DNA of 64,000 nucleotides from Candidatus Aenigmatarchaeota archaeon (GCA_030018415.1 JASEGC010000001.1:1-64000); one strand, 5' to 3'; counted from the first letter of the stretch, positions 43,231 through 52,666 are shown. Made by a program: numbers and translations. Notes: generated by a model not told the origin, from the sequence alone.

Positions 43231-44020
43231 TCAGACAATAAACAATGAAAAAATCAACCTTAACCCAACAACGAAAGTTATCAAAACAATAACCTTTCTT
43301 ATAAAGCTCGCCTTAACACGTTTACATAATAAACAACCTACCTGTGCGCCGATGATTGTTCCAACAGTCAATGGTAAAGCATATTCTAACAGAATATGGT
43401 TCAAGAACCCATGTGCGATGACACCGACGCAGTTAGTTAAAGCCATGGCAAACTCTGAGCTAGCAACAGCTATGTAGGGTGAAACTCCAAGCAGTATCAT
43501 AGTTGAAGTATCAGTTATCCCTCCACCCAAACCAACCAAGCCAGTTATAAAACCGCCTAGAAGACTGCTAATTAATATTGGAATGACAGTGCGTCTAGAA
43601 TACTGAAAGTTTTTTTGACGAACTTTCTTCGATTGTTTATTGTCCCAAAAAAAAGATACTTCTTCTCACCGATAAAACTGAGATTATGATTAGGAATACA
43701 CCACAAATAGCCGTTAGGATGCTCGAAGGAAGTAATGTCGTCAAATATGCACCTAAAACAACTCCAGGAACATCTAGGATATCATATAACAAACCAAGTT
43801 TTAAATCAACTCTCCTCTGTCTCATGTATCCTAACGTTGCAGAAACAGTCGTCCCAGTTATTGCAACTAGACTGATTGCGATTGCGTTTTGTGCTGGTAG
43901 TTGAAAGATTAAAATTAGTATCGGAACGAAAAGGAACCCACCGGTTAGACCGATCATGGAAGATGGTGTGCTGATTACAAAACCTAATACGAAGATTATA
44001 AAAAACCTAAAAATGTCCAT
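43231..44020 (-). pseudogene. TauE/SafE-family permease split by a frameshift
   Basis: Two frames together make one permease of about 260 aa. The first half (track 43637-44020) has VISTPSSMIGLTGGFLFVP, the second (43231-43539) VGLGGGITDTSTMILLG, the two TauE repeats. The frame changes at a run of eight A on the plus strand (43647-43654), after which the shifted frame stays open into the second half. This may be a real mutation, a slippage site or a sequencing error. Confidence 0.7.
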
Positions 44021-44046
44021 ATGGATAAAACATTTGGTTCCTAGAT

Positions 44047-44271
44047 TTAAAAAAATTTCTTATTGACGACTGTATCTATGGAAGGGTGGATTAGGTCAAC
44101 CAATAACTCATACTCAACGATGTGTTGATCTCCATTTAACTGGGTGATATTCCTGTAGATGTGTAACAGTAAGAATATTGAAAAGGGTAGGTATAATAAA
44201 GTTGGGTTAGAACTCAAAAAAGGATGAATATAGAAGTTGTCTTTCTTTACGATGTAAGTTTTCTTGTCCAC
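44047..44271 (-). CDS. Hypothetical 74-aa protein
   Basis: ATG 44271 lies inside the end of the upstream amidohydrolase-like gene (25-nt overlap), as is common in this operon. The ORF has an aromatic hydrophobic stretch (TLLYLPFSIFLLLHIYRNI) that could be a membrane helix. No family recognised and coding status uncertain. Confidence 0.35.
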   Translation of the reverse strand: MDKKTYIVKKDNFYIHPFLSSNPTLLYLPFSIFLLLHIYRNITQLNGDQHIVEYELLVDLIHPSIDTVVNKKFF

Positions 44272-45107
44272 TCTATGGATAATTCCCCTAGAATTTGACA
44301 GGCAAGCTGATACTCTGGAGTTGGTAGATTCTTATCATCCTTACTGACTCTTCCCCTAAGATTCAATTCAACGTTAATTCCAATCCTCTTTTTTTGACTT
44401 TTCTTGTTGTGTTCGATGACATGTTTTGCGAGTACATAATTCATCTCACCGGTAAAAAGAATTTTGGAGACTGCAATTTTCATTTCCTGTCTAAATCCAA
44501 ACTCGGGGAAAGCATCATGAATTTTTTCTATCAACTCTTTTTTGAATCGGAACGCATTCTTCTTTCCCAGTATCATCTCATATCTTTTTCCAAAACCGAG
44601 TAATACATCGAATTCTCTTCTTAAATGCATTCCATGAAAGCAAATTATACCCTTGGGGCTTAGATTGCTGATAAGTTCATGGTATTTTTCTAGAACGTGA
44701 AGAAATTTTCTATTCTTGTGTATCTCTAGATATGTTCTCAATTCTTTGTTTTTTGTCCCCATGACTGTTGCGAATAATTTTAAACCTTTTCCCAATTCAT
44801 CTGGTGGCCTTGCTGGGTCTGCTCGAGTTCTTAAAACTTTGGGTATCATGAAAGCTGTACGAGTGTGCAATGCCACGATCCTTGTTAGTCTGCCTGTATT
44901 TCTATCGCCGATATTGACGTAAGCTCTTTCTCCAAATTCAGGTAGGTATATCTTTTTAACATACGCATGTGGTGCGGTGAATAAAACTCTGTTATTTTTA
45001 AAATTGTCAAGAATACCGTATTCTATCCCATCTTTCTCTCTTGGTTTCAATTTATCCCTCAAAAAATCGTCCATTTTCCTAGAGTTATTAAACAGATGAA
45101 AATTCAT
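44247..45107 (-). CDS. N-formylglutamate amidohydrolase-like protein (tentative)
   Basis: Conserved-looking metal or active-site segments are LFTAPHAYVKKIYLP, LRTRADPARPPDEL, IICFHGMHLRREFD and GINVELNLRGRV, in the order and spacing reminiscent of N-formylglutamate amidohydrolases (PHSG, DxNR, DxHS, exE). 286 aa. It overlaps the ATP-grasp gene upstream by 4 nt, so hydrolase and ligase are made together. Family assignment is by eye and not certain. Confidence 0.5.
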   Translation of the reverse strand: MNFHLFNNSRKMDDFLRDKLKPREKDGIEYGILDNFKNNRVLFTAPHAYVKKIYLPEFGERAYVNIGDRNTGRLTRIVALHTRTAFMIPKVLRTRADPARPPDELGKGLKLFATVMGTKNKELRTYLEIHKNRKFLHVLEKYHELISNLSPKGIICFHGMHLRREFDVLLGFGKRYEMILGKKNAFRFKKELIEKIHDAFPEFGFRQEMKIAVSKILFTGEMNYVLAKHVIEHNKKSQKKRIGINVELNLRGRVSKDDKNLPTPEYQLACQILGELSIEWTRKLTS

Positions 45108-45973
45108 TTTTTCACTCTCTCTTTCAAGTATTCAACTATTTGTCTGGCGACGTTACGTTTTGTGGCAGATTCTAGTCCTTGGAATTGAGCGTTTATGTTC
45201 GTTTCGATGATTGTAGGACCTTTCGGACCTTCGATGATATCAACACCACATATTTCCATTCCCAGAGCTCCAGCAGCATCACAAGCCAGATCAGCAATTT
45301 TTTGCGGTATATCATACTTTATTCCCTTACCACCAACACCTATGTTGGACCTTCTTTCATTCTTCTTTGCGATTCTTTTCATGCTCGCGATAACTCTGTC
45401 TCCAATAACGTATGCCCTGATATCTTCTCCAGGATTTTTCACGTATTCTTCAACGAATATAGGTTGCTTGAAAAGCTCGAGAGTATCTATGAAAGTTATG
45501 GCAGATTGTTTTGAGTCGGCGAAGATCACGCCTCTCCCCATAGAACCATACAAAAGTTTCAGGACTACAGGATATACTATTTCGTCAAGGACGTTCTCTG
45601 TTACACTCCTCTTCAGAGCCAGATAAGTTTCTGGAACTGGTAAATTGTTTTCCTTCAACAAAAGCAGTGTCGAGAATTTGTTGTGTGAATAGAAGAGAGA
45701 AATTGGTTTTATCGGAAAGAAAACCTTCCCTTCCAAAATTTTCAATACAGTGAAACCAAAAGTTCTGTAACTTCTCGGTATTCTGGGAAGTATACAGTCA
45801 AAACTGGACAAATCTATGTTTTTATGCTTAACAAAGCATTCGCCATCCGTGATCTCGACAGTGAGGTTTGGAATGCAAAAATAGCTGACGCTATCAAAAA
45901 CCTTTTTTGCTTCGCCTATCAATCTTATCTCTTCATGTCTTCTTTTGAGTGGACCCAAGATGGCTAACTTCAT
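45104..45973 (-). CDS. RimK-like ATP-grasp amino acid ligase
   Basis: ATP-grasp ligase with Lys and Gly-rich loop (VVLKLLYGSMGRGVIFAD), VEEYVKNPGEDIRAYVIGD and the metal Asp/Glu/Asn in GVDIIEGPKGPTIIETNINA. The RimK/LysX/MptN group adds glutamate or similar amino acids to a carboxyl acceptor. 289 aa. The acceptor is unknown. No LysW-like carrier is adjacent. It overlaps both neighbours (41 nt upstream, 4 nt downstream). Confidence 0.85.
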   Translation of the reverse strand: MKLAILGPLKRRHEEIRLIGEAKKVFDSVSYFCIPNLTVEITDGECFVKHKNIDLSSFDCILPRIPRSYRTFGFTVLKILEGKVFFPIKPISLFYSHNKFSTLLLLKENNLPVPETYLALKRSVTENVLDEIVYPVVLKLLYGSMGRGVIFADSKQSAITFIDTLELFKQPIFVEEYVKNPGEDIRAYVIGDRVIASMKRIAKKNERRSNIGVGGKGIKYDIPQKIADLACDAAGALGMEICGVDIIEGPKGPTIIETNINAQFQGLESATKRNVARQIVEYLKERVKK

Positions 45974-46844
45974 GACTAAACCATCTCACGAAATCGTTTA
46001 TTGAATCAACAAAAATATCCAAAATATTCTTTCTTTTTTCCGTAGCGTTAGCTCTTAAGTGCATCAACAAGCTCCTACAGATATTCTTAGAGGTTATCTT
46101 TTGAAAGAGAGGAAAATCTGGAGATAAGGATACTTGGTTCATCATGGTTTGATTCTTAACCCTCAAAAAATTTACCACACAAAAATCTGAAGATATTAAG
46201 TTTTTGATTCTTACAGCTAGTTCTTCGATCTTTCTTTCAACTCTTACAGGTCTCATGTTTTTATCGACCTTTTCATACGATGCGACAACCTCATTACCGA
46301 CAACAAAAACCCAAATCATCGATTCAGGTTTAATGGGCTTCTTGAACATGATAACACGTCCAGGCTTGAACATGGATAGAATGTTCTTCAAAGTCGTTCT
46401 ATCTGCTATGAATATATTCTTTCCAGGTACATCAAGGATGACGGGTAATCCTAGTTGATTTATTATCGTTCTAGCTGCTACGCTAGATGCCACTGAGAAA
46501 ATTCTCCTCACTTTGATACCATTCTCAGAGAGAGTTTTAAGGAACAAAGTTCTGTTACAGAAGTTGAAGAAATTATCGCTCGATATTGGTGTGTAAGTAT
46601 ACTTTTCTAGGATTTTTAGACACATATAATAGAATTCTTTATACGGAAATGTTGAGATCGGAAGAACAACATCAAAACCAGAAACGTCTATATCCTTGTG
46701 TAAAACCTGAAGATCTTTGGATATTTTTAATATGATCTCGCCGATGGGTACGTACAAAACATCGTCAAAAATAAGTTTCGCCTCTTCAACCAAGGGGAAA
46801 TCCAGTTCTTTCCTATCGGGTGAACCGATTATGGCAATCTTCAT
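45933..46844 (-). CDS. Degenerate ATP-grasp paralogue
   Basis: The N-terminal layout matches the downstream RimK-like protein (MKIAIIGSPDRKELDFPLVE, then VLHKDIDVSGFDVVLP). The ATP-binding Lys/Gly-loop is replaced by VILDVPGKNIFIADRT and the Asp-Glu-Asn metal site by CVVNFLRVKNQTMMNQVSL. It is therefore probably catalytically dead and may serve as a regulatory or substrate-binding subunit. First gene of the overlapping operon. 303 aa with a basic C-terminal tail. Confidence 0.7.
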   Translation of the reverse strand: MKIAIIGSPDRKELDFPLVEEAKLIFDDVLYVPIGEIILKISKDLQVLHKDIDVSGFDVVLPISTFPYKEFYYMCLKILEKYTYTPISSDNFFNFCNRTLFLKTLSENGIKVRRIFSVASSVAARTIINQLGLPVILDVPGKNIFIADRTTLKNILSMFKPGRVIMFKKPIKPESMIWVFVVGNEVVASYEKVDKNMRPVRVERKIEELAVRIKNLISSDFCVVNFLRVKNQTMMNQVSLSPDFPLFQKITSKNICRSLLMHLRANATEKRKNILDIFVDSINDFVRWFSHEVSHLGSTQKKT

Positions 46845-46893
46845 CTTCTCAACCTTATAAAATTCAAGGATTTAATTCTTATAAAAAATTAAT

Positions 46894-47526
46894 TCACTTC
46901 TTTGACTTCTGGTATTTTTTTGCCCAATCTCTGACAACATCTTTGAGGCCCAAACCTATTGCTATTGCCAATCCTATTCCTACTGAAGCAACTATAAGCA
47001 ATAACAACATGTTCACGACAAATGGGTCAATCCCCACCAAAGGTAAAGCCAGAGCTACTGAAAGGTAAATCATCAAGAAGAATAAGAACCTTCCTACCAA
47101 ATGTGAATACATGAGATTGCTCGATTCTAACTGTCTTCTAACGTATTCAGCGAGAGCATAACCTGCAATTACTATTATTACAGCTTTTATGAGTCCTGGA
47201 AGGAAACCCATCACTATGGTTTCCATGGCCATACTCAGTGCTTCTACTCCCAATTCTTTTACAGCCGACCAGATGAACAAAAGGTAGATTGTCCATGAGA
47301 ATATTAGCGGGAATATTTCACCCAGTCTAAAAACTGGTTTTTTACCCTTAAAAATATACTCATCGATTTTTGCTCTTCTGATTATTTCCTTCGTTATCTT
47401 TCCTACAAACCATCCGATTACCCAACCGAATACTAACAGTATTATCGCACCGATGAGTTTTGGTAGAAAATCTGCTATAGAATTCAAAAAATTCATTAAA
47501 ACATCGAAGACTACCATATTTAACAC
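46894..47526 (-). CDS. Mechanosensitive channel-like transmembrane-helix protein
   Basis: Five helices including repeats of the conserved TM_helix type (LPKLIGAIILLVFGWVIGWF, then LPGLIKAVIIVIAGYALAEY) and a C-terminal GLGLKDVVRDWAKKY resembling the MscS pore end. It has no MscS beta domain. Length 210 aa. Such proteins are annotated as small-conductance channel-like. Function uncertain. Confidence 0.75.
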   Translation of the reverse strand: MLNMVVFDVLMNFLNSIADFLPKLIGAIILLVFGWVIGWFVGKITKEIIRRAKIDEYIFKGKKPVFRLGEIFPLIFSWTIYLLFIWSAVKELGVEALSMAMETIVMGFLPGLIKAVIIVIAGYALAEYVRRQLESSNLMYSHLVGRFLFFLMIYLSVALALPLVGIDPFVVNMLLLLIVASVGIGLAIAIGLGLKDVVRDWAKKYQKSKK

Positions 47527-47636
47527 TTGTATTAATATTATTCTTACTAATTTAAAAGTTTAAGATATTCTAAAAGTGATAGATGTAGTTTTTTAAAAAG
47601 CAATTGTCAAATAATCTTTAACTCAGATAAAATGGA

Positions 47637-47820
47637 ATGGTGGTCAGGATAAAGATAGTTAATAATCGTTTGATAAAGAAAATATACAAATCCAGGCCTG
47701 AATGGAGCCGTAAAGGTGATTTTGGAAGTTTATTGGTGATTGGTGGCAGTAGAAGATACTGGTTCACTTACATTTAACGCTCTAACTGCTTATAGAATTA
47801 ATATCGTGAAATATTAAGAG
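47637..47820 (+). pseudogene. Remnant of an NAD(P)H-hydrate dehydratase copy
   Basis: ATG 47637 encodes LIKKIYKSRPEWSRKGDFGS and LLVIGGSRRYW, then a one-base shift leads to TGSLTFNALTAYRINIV. These align with the start of the intact gene at 48241-49092 (KKRDLWARKHDFGNLLIIGG and ILSALSAYRSG). The rest is lost. The copy lies in opposite orientation to the intact gene. Confidence 0.55.
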
Positions 47821-47946
47821 AATTACACATTAGACCTTCCAACTCTTCCTCATTTTAACGCAGATCTGTGGTAGATTTTCTTTTCTTGAAAAGTTTTTGG
47901 CTGCTATCCCATTAGACAGAAATACTTCTAGAAATCTTTTTTAAGT

Positions 47947-48179
47947 TCAAAAATCCTGTGGTACTAAAAAATTACTTTTGACCTTATTTCCATCTGGTGC
48001 TCCAATACCTTTTAATAATCTGGCAAATGCACGAATTCCTTGGATAGCCAATGTACAATTATTAGTCGGTTTGTTATTGTTTCTTTCAGCCGGTCCTCGT
48101 GATTCTCTTATTCTACACTTAAAACCGAAAGATTTAGAGACGTTATTCTGAATTTTGGTATATTAAGTATCTCACTCAT
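47947..48179 (-). pseudogene. Unrecognised decayed ORF
   Basis: ATG 48179 lies about 30 nt after a TATA-like TTTATATC and encodes MSEILNIPKFRITSLNLS. A frame change near GGTTTTAAG leads to GFKCRIRESRGPAERNNNKP and LAIQGIRAFARLLKGIGAPD, ending at 47947. The two parts read like one protein, but the family is unknown. The rest of the 714-bp gap 47527-48240 shows only the NnrD remnant. Confidence 0.35.
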
Positions 48180-48240
48180 TTTGCTTGCAGATATAAATTT
48201 TATGATAGTAAAGTCAATAAATTTTTTGAATGAGAAAAAA

Positions 48241-49092
48241 TTATTTAAGGCCTTCTTTGATAACAATCGGTATGTGTTCTATTAAATCAGTCGGTAACAT
48301 TCCCTCATGATATTTTTTAGCAGTTAATTCTCCAGCCTTCCCATTGATATACGCAGCAGCACAAGCAGAAATAAAAGGATTTATATTCCTTGCTAATATT
48401 GCTGCACAAATCCCGGCTAACGTATTTCCAAACCCTTGTTTAGTCATGTAAGCTGAACCAGTTTTGTTCAATCTTGTTTCCTTTCCATCAGAAATTACAT
48501 CTATATGCCCTTTAAGTAGAATTGTTGTTTTAAGTTGGGATGCAACTCTTTCTATGGCATTTATCCTTTCTTTCAAATTTGTACTTACTTTAATTCCAGA
48601 AAGAATATAGAATTCGAATGAGTGGGGCAAGATAACAAACTTTTTGTCCCTCAAAACTCTTTTTTTTCTTGCAACAGCATAAATTGCATCATCATCTATT
48701 ACACAAGGTTTATCTATTCTTTCAAGAAATTCGACTATAGCTCCTAAAACACTACTTTCTCTTGTCATTCCTCCACCAATTGATATCGCTGACCTCTTAT
48801 TCGTTAGTTCGATTAACTCATCTACGTGCTTTTTTGTCAAATATTCGCCCTCTAAAGGATGGACCATCAAGTTAGGAGAGTATGAAGCGATAATTTTACA
48901 GGCTTCTTCAGGCGCAGCTATAGTCACCCAATCAACCCCACTTCTATAAGCAGACAGTGCTGATAGAATAGGCGTAGTGGGATAGAGTCTGCTACCACCA
49001 ATGATTAAAAGATTTCCAAAATCGTGTTTACGCGCCCAGAGATCTCTTTTTTTATATATTTCTTTTAAAATTGTTTTTTCTATGTATTTCAT
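48241..49092 (-). CDS. nnrD: ADP/ATP-dependent NAD(P)H-hydrate dehydratase
   Basis: Ribokinase-fold YjeF C-terminal family: GNLLIIGGSRLYPTTPILSA, the nucleotide-site LLKGHIDVIS and NKTGSAYMTKQGFGNTLAGI carrying the catalytic Asp region as N(T/D)LAG. Here the usual GxGD is GFGN, so Asp is replaced by Asn. Length 283 aa fits the stand-alone archaeal form. It repairs hydrated NAD(P)H. Confidence 0.85.
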   Translation of the reverse strand: MKYIEKTILKEIYKKRDLWARKHDFGNLLIIGGSRLYPTTPILSALSAYRSGVDWVTIAAPEEACKIIASYSPNLMVHPLEGEYLTKKHVDELIELTNKRSAISIGGGMTRESSVLGAIVEFLERIDKPCVIDDDAIYAVARKKRVLRDKKFVILPHSFEFYILSGIKVSTNLKERINAIERVASQLKTTILLKGHIDVISDGKETRLNKTGSAYMTKQGFGNTLAGICAAILARNINPFISACAAAYINGKAGELTAKKYHEGMLPTDLIEHIPIVIKEGLK

Positions 49093-49151
49093 TAAAGAAT
49101 TTTTAATTTCATAGAATAATATAATTAACTAAAGATAATATACGTGGTGTC

Positions 49152-50096
49152 ATGTACGATGTTATAATTGTGGGAGCAGGACCAGCAGGTTTGACGGCTG
49201 CTATATACACTTCTATAAGAAACTTGAAAACTCTAGTCTTGAGTAAGGGGTTGAGTGATCAAGTATTAGAAGCGTCCTACATAGAAAATTATCCTGGGTT
49301 TGAAAAGATTGAAGGTTATAAATTAATCCAGAAATTCGAAGAGCAGGTTAGAGATTTTGGTGTGGAAATAATACTCGAAGAAGTTATAGAGATAACTCCA
49401 AAGAATAAAGAGTTCATCGTAAAAACTACTGAGAAGGAATATAAAAGTAGAACTATAATCCTCGCATTCGGTAAAACACCCAGAACTCTAAACATTCCTG
49501 GTGAAAAAGAGTTTACTGGCAAAGGAATTTCATACTGTGCAAATTGTGATGCTCCCCTATTCAGAGATAAAACAGTGGCTGTGATCGGTGGTGGTAACGC
49601 TGCTTTAGATGCGGCTTTACTCTTGAATGACATCGCAAAAAAAGTTTATTTAGTGCACAGAAGAGATGAGTTTAGAGGGTTTGAATCGTTAGTCGAAGAA
49701 GTAAAGAAAAAGAATGTTGAATTTATTCTAAACAGCGTAGTAACCGAATTTAAAGGTGCAGAATTGTTGAAGTCCATGATCATAGAGAACGTCAACACAA
49801 AAGAGAAGAAAGAGTTAAAAGTAGATGGAGTCTTCATCGAGATTGGTTCTGAAGTAAAAACAGATTTTATAAAAGGTTTGGTAGAACTAGACGATAACAA
49901 TTATATAGTCATCAATAATAACTGTGAAACTTCTCATCCTGGAATATTTGCTGCGGGTGACGTTACTAACATACCGTTCAAACAGATTGTTGTTGCTGCT
50001 GGAGAAGGGGCAAAGGCTGGGCTGAACGCTTACAACTATTTACATGGTATTAAGCCAACGATAGTCATGGATTGGAGAAAGATGAAATGGAGTTAG
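49152..50096 (+). CDS. trxB: Thioredoxin reductase
   Basis: FAD motif VIIVGAGPAGLTAAIYTS, redox CxxC in GISYCANCDAPLF, NAD motif VAVIGGGNAALDAALLL and C-terminal FAAGDVTNIPFKQIVVAAGE. Length 314 aa is typical of the low-Mr enzyme. It reduces thioredoxin or glutaredoxin-like partners such as the thioredoxin-fold proteins in this window. Confidence 0.95.
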   Translation: MYDVIIVGAGPAGLTAAIYTSIRNLKTLVLSKGLSDQVLEASYIENYPGFEKIEGYKLIQKFEEQVRDFGVEIILEEVIEITPKNKEFIVKTTEKEYKSRTIILAFGKTPRTLNIPGEKEFTGKGISYCANCDAPLFRDKTVAVIGGGNAALDAALLLNDIAKKVYLVHRRDEFRGFESLVEEVKKKNVEFILNSVVTEFKGAELLKSMIIENVNTKEKKELKVDGVFIEIGSEVKTDFIKGLVELDDNNYIVINNNCETSHPGIFAAGDVTNIPFKQIVVAAGEGAKAGLNAYNYLHGIKPTIVMDWRKMKWS

Positions 50097-51214
50097 AAAG
50101 TTTTGCGGATGAATGGGGACCTGAAAAAATCATCGAGACCTATGATCCAAAAACTGGAATGAAAGGGATCCTTGTTATAGATTCAACGGCTCTAGGCGTG
50201 AGTAAGGGAGGAATAAGAATGACTCCTTCTGTGAACGTAGAAGAAGTATTCAGACTCGCTAGAGTGATGACATGGAAGTGTGCACTCGCAGATTTACCCT
50301 TTGGAGGAGCTAAGTCTGGCATAATCGCTGATCCTAAAAAGATTTCAAAAGAAGAAAAGAAAGCAATAATACAAGCGTTTGCTCGAGCCTTGAAACCTGT
50401 CTGTCCGAGCATGTACGTTGCTGCTCCTGATATGAACACTGGTGAAGAAGAGATGAGGTGGTTTGCCGAAGCTAATGGGGACTGGAAGGCATGTACTGGT
50501 AAACCTGCTGATATGTGTATTCAACCAGGAGTATGCGGAATTCCGCATGAGTATGGATCCACTGGTTTCGGTGTGGCTCACTCCACAATCGTGGCTACAG
50601 AACATATCGGCCTAGATATAAAGAATGCTACAGTTGCTGTTGAAGGATTTGGTAATGTTGGGTCTTTTGTTTGTAAATACTTGTCCGAATACGGTGCTAA
50701 GATTGTTGCTGTCTCGGACTCGAAGGGTGTCATCTATAATACTGATGGAATCGATTTCAACGAACTGTCCAAAATTAAAAAAGAGACAGGATCAGTAATA
50801 AATTATAAACCTGGAGATGTGTTGAAGAATGGAGAAATTTTTGAACTTCCTGTTGACATCTTGATACCTGCTGCTGTTCCAGATGTGATAACAAAAAAGA
50901 ATGTGAATAGGGTGAAAGCTAAAATCATAGTGGAAGGGTCTAACATTCCTGTACCCCATGATATTGAAAGGAAATTATATGAAAGGAATATTCTTGTTGT
51001 ACCTGACTTCGTTGCCAATGCTGGTGGTGTCATATCATCGTATGCAGAGTATGTGGGTAAAACACCTGAAGATATGTTCAAATTAGTTGAGGAAAAAATT
51101 AAGAAAAATATGAAAATAGTTCTGAAACATGCAAAACAGAAGGGTATATCTCCAAGAGATGCTGCGATGGAAATAGCTCAAGAGAGAGTTAGGAAAGCGA
51201 TGAACAAAAAGTGA
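50087..51214 (+). CDS. Glu/Leu/Phe/Val dehydrogenase (GDH-like)
   Basis: Catalytic Lys in LPFGGAKSGIIADPKKIS, the Asp region APDMNTGEEEMRWF and Rossmann motif VEGFGNVGSFVCKYLSE. ATG 50087 has GGAG about 10 nt upstream and overlaps trxB by 10 nt. With about 375 aa it is shorter than typical archaeal GDH (around 415), with a trimmed N-terminus, so glutamate specificity is likely from the motif but not certain. Confidence 0.85.
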   Translation: MELESFADEWGPEKIIETYDPKTGMKGILVIDSTALGVSKGGIRMTPSVNVEEVFRLARVMTWKCALADLPFGGAKSGIIADPKKISKEEKKAIIQAFARALKPVCPSMYVAAPDMNTGEEEMRWFAEANGDWKACTGKPADMCIQPGVCGIPHEYGSTGFGVAHSTIVATEHIGLDIKNATVAVEGFGNVGSFVCKYLSEYGAKIVAVSDSKGVIYNTDGIDFNELSKIKKETGSVINYKPGDVLKNGEIFELPVDILIPAAVPDVITKKNVNRVKAKIIVEGSNIPVPHDIERKLYERNILVVPDFVANAGGVISSYAEYVGKTPEDMFKLVEEKIKKNMKIVLKHAKQKGISPRDAAMEIAQERVRKAMNKK

Positions 51215-51218
51215 TCCA

Positions 51219-51926
51219 ATGAAGGTTGCTGTCGTCGGTCACGCAAGAAAAATAATAGAAGATAAGTTACCAGAGTTCAGAATAGAATTGAATAAAAAAA
51301 ATCCCGATGTTGTCATATCATTCGGTGGTGATGGAACGGCATTGTATGGAGAAAGAGTCTATCCTGGCATCCCAAGAATAATGATTAAACACAGTAAAAC
51401 TTGTGTGAAATTCAAAGAAGATGATTTCTCTAAAGTATTGAAAGCATTGAAAGAAAAGAGATATGAGATAAAGGATGAACTGAAAGTTGAAGCGATCGTA
51501 AATAACGATCCAAACAAGAAATTGATTGGGTTAAACGAAGTTGGCATCCATCATAAAATACCTACTAAAGCACTAAGGTTGAAAATAAAGGTTAACGGAA
51601 AAATTGTAGACAATGAGCAAATCAGTGATGGTTTAATCGTTGCAACTCCTTATGGTAGCACTGCGTATTTTTATTCGATCTGCAGGAAGAAATTCTCAAA
51701 AGGCCTTGGAATAGCGTTTAAGAACCCAAAGAAAGGAAGAAGAAGCATGATAGTGGATGATAATTCAACAATCGAGGTTGAAGTTTTAAGAGGAGTTGGT
51801 TTAGTCGCAGCTGATAACGATGAAAAGATGTTTGAAGTCACGAGCGGGGATAGGATATTGATTAAAAAAGCAAAAGAAAAAGCTAAAATAATAGAAATCA
51901 AAGGAGAAAGAAGACTAAAGGTTTAA
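51219..51926 (+). CDS. nadK: NAD kinase
   Basis: GGDGT motif (VISFGGDGTALYGER) and the second conserved block (NEQISDGLIVATPYGSTAY) of NAD kinases. 235 aa, a short archaeal form. It starts 4 nt after the dehydrogenase gene. NADP supply alongside TrxB, GDH-like and NnrD gives this cluster a nicotinamide-cofactor theme. Confidence 0.9.
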   Translation: MKVAVVGHARKIIEDKLPEFRIELNKKNPDVVISFGGDGTALYGERVYPGIPRIMIKHSKTCVKFKEDDFSKVLKALKEKRYEIKDELKVEAIVNNDPNKKLIGLNEVGIHHKIPTKALRLKIKVNGKIVDNEQISDGLIVATPYGSTAYFYSICRKKFSKGLGIAFKNPKKGRRSMIVDDNSTIEVEVLRGVGLVAADNDEKMFEVTSGDRILIKKAKEKAKIIEIKGERRLKV

Positions 51927-52616
51927 ATGATATCGATGAAAGTCAAAACACCAATAATAATTGTAAATTTTAAGACATACGAAGAAGCGACTGGGAAGAA
52001 AGCAGTTAAATTAGCAAAAATTTGTGAATATGTATCTAAAAAATATGACATTAATATAGCTATATCACCTCAATTCTGTGATATTTTTCAAATTTCTCAG
52101 TTTGTTAAAAAAATATTAATCTTATCACAACACATAGATTCAATTTATCCTGGTCCATACACAGGTCATATTTCACCATTATCAATAAAACAGTCTGGTG
52201 CTATTGGCACTTTAATAAATCATTCAGAAAGAAAGTTAGACTTGGAAAAAATAAGAAAATGTATCGAACTCACAAAAAAATATGGTTTGATTTCTGTTTG
52301 TTGTTCTGCTAACGTTAACGAGAGTAAAGAGATTGCTAAATTTGATCCCGATTTCATAGCATACGAACCGCCATCACTAATTGGCACAGGCATATCCGTG
52401 TCACAAACAAAACCAGAAGTTGTTACAAAGACTGTGAATGAAATTAAAAAAATTAATCCTGAAGTAAAAGTTTTGTGTGGAGCAGGAATTATGAAAGGAG
52501 AAGACGTTAAAAAAGCATTGGAACTTGGAACTGTAGGTGTTATACTCTCGTCTGGTGTTGTAAAAGCTGTAAACCCAAAAAAAGTTCTAATCGAGTTTGC
52601 TGAATCCATCAAATAA
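51927..52616 (+). CDS. tpiA: Triosephosphate isomerase (archaeal type)
   Basis: Active-site Lys in IIIVNFKTYEEATGK, His in INHSERKLDL and Glu in AYEPPSLIGTG. 229 aa, the short archaeal tetrameric type. ATG 51927 directly follows the nadK stop. ATG 51936 is an alternative. Glycolysis/gluconeogenesis enzyme that also links to glyceraldehyde 3-phosphate used by PdxS. Confidence 0.95.
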   Translation: MISMKVKTPIIIVNFKTYEEATGKKAVKLAKICEYVSKKYDINIAISPQFCDIFQISQFVKKILILSQHIDSIYPGPYTGHISPLSIKQSGAIGTLINHSERKLDLEKIRKCIELTKKYGLISVCCSANVNESKEIAKFDPDFIAYEPPSLIGTGISVSQTKPEVVTKTVNEIKKINPEVKVLCGAGIMKGEDVKKALELGTVGVILSSGVVKAVNPKKVLIEFAESIK

Positions 52617-52666
52617 AACAATATTAATTAGTCCAAACAATAATACATCATACTTTTGTGATTTTT

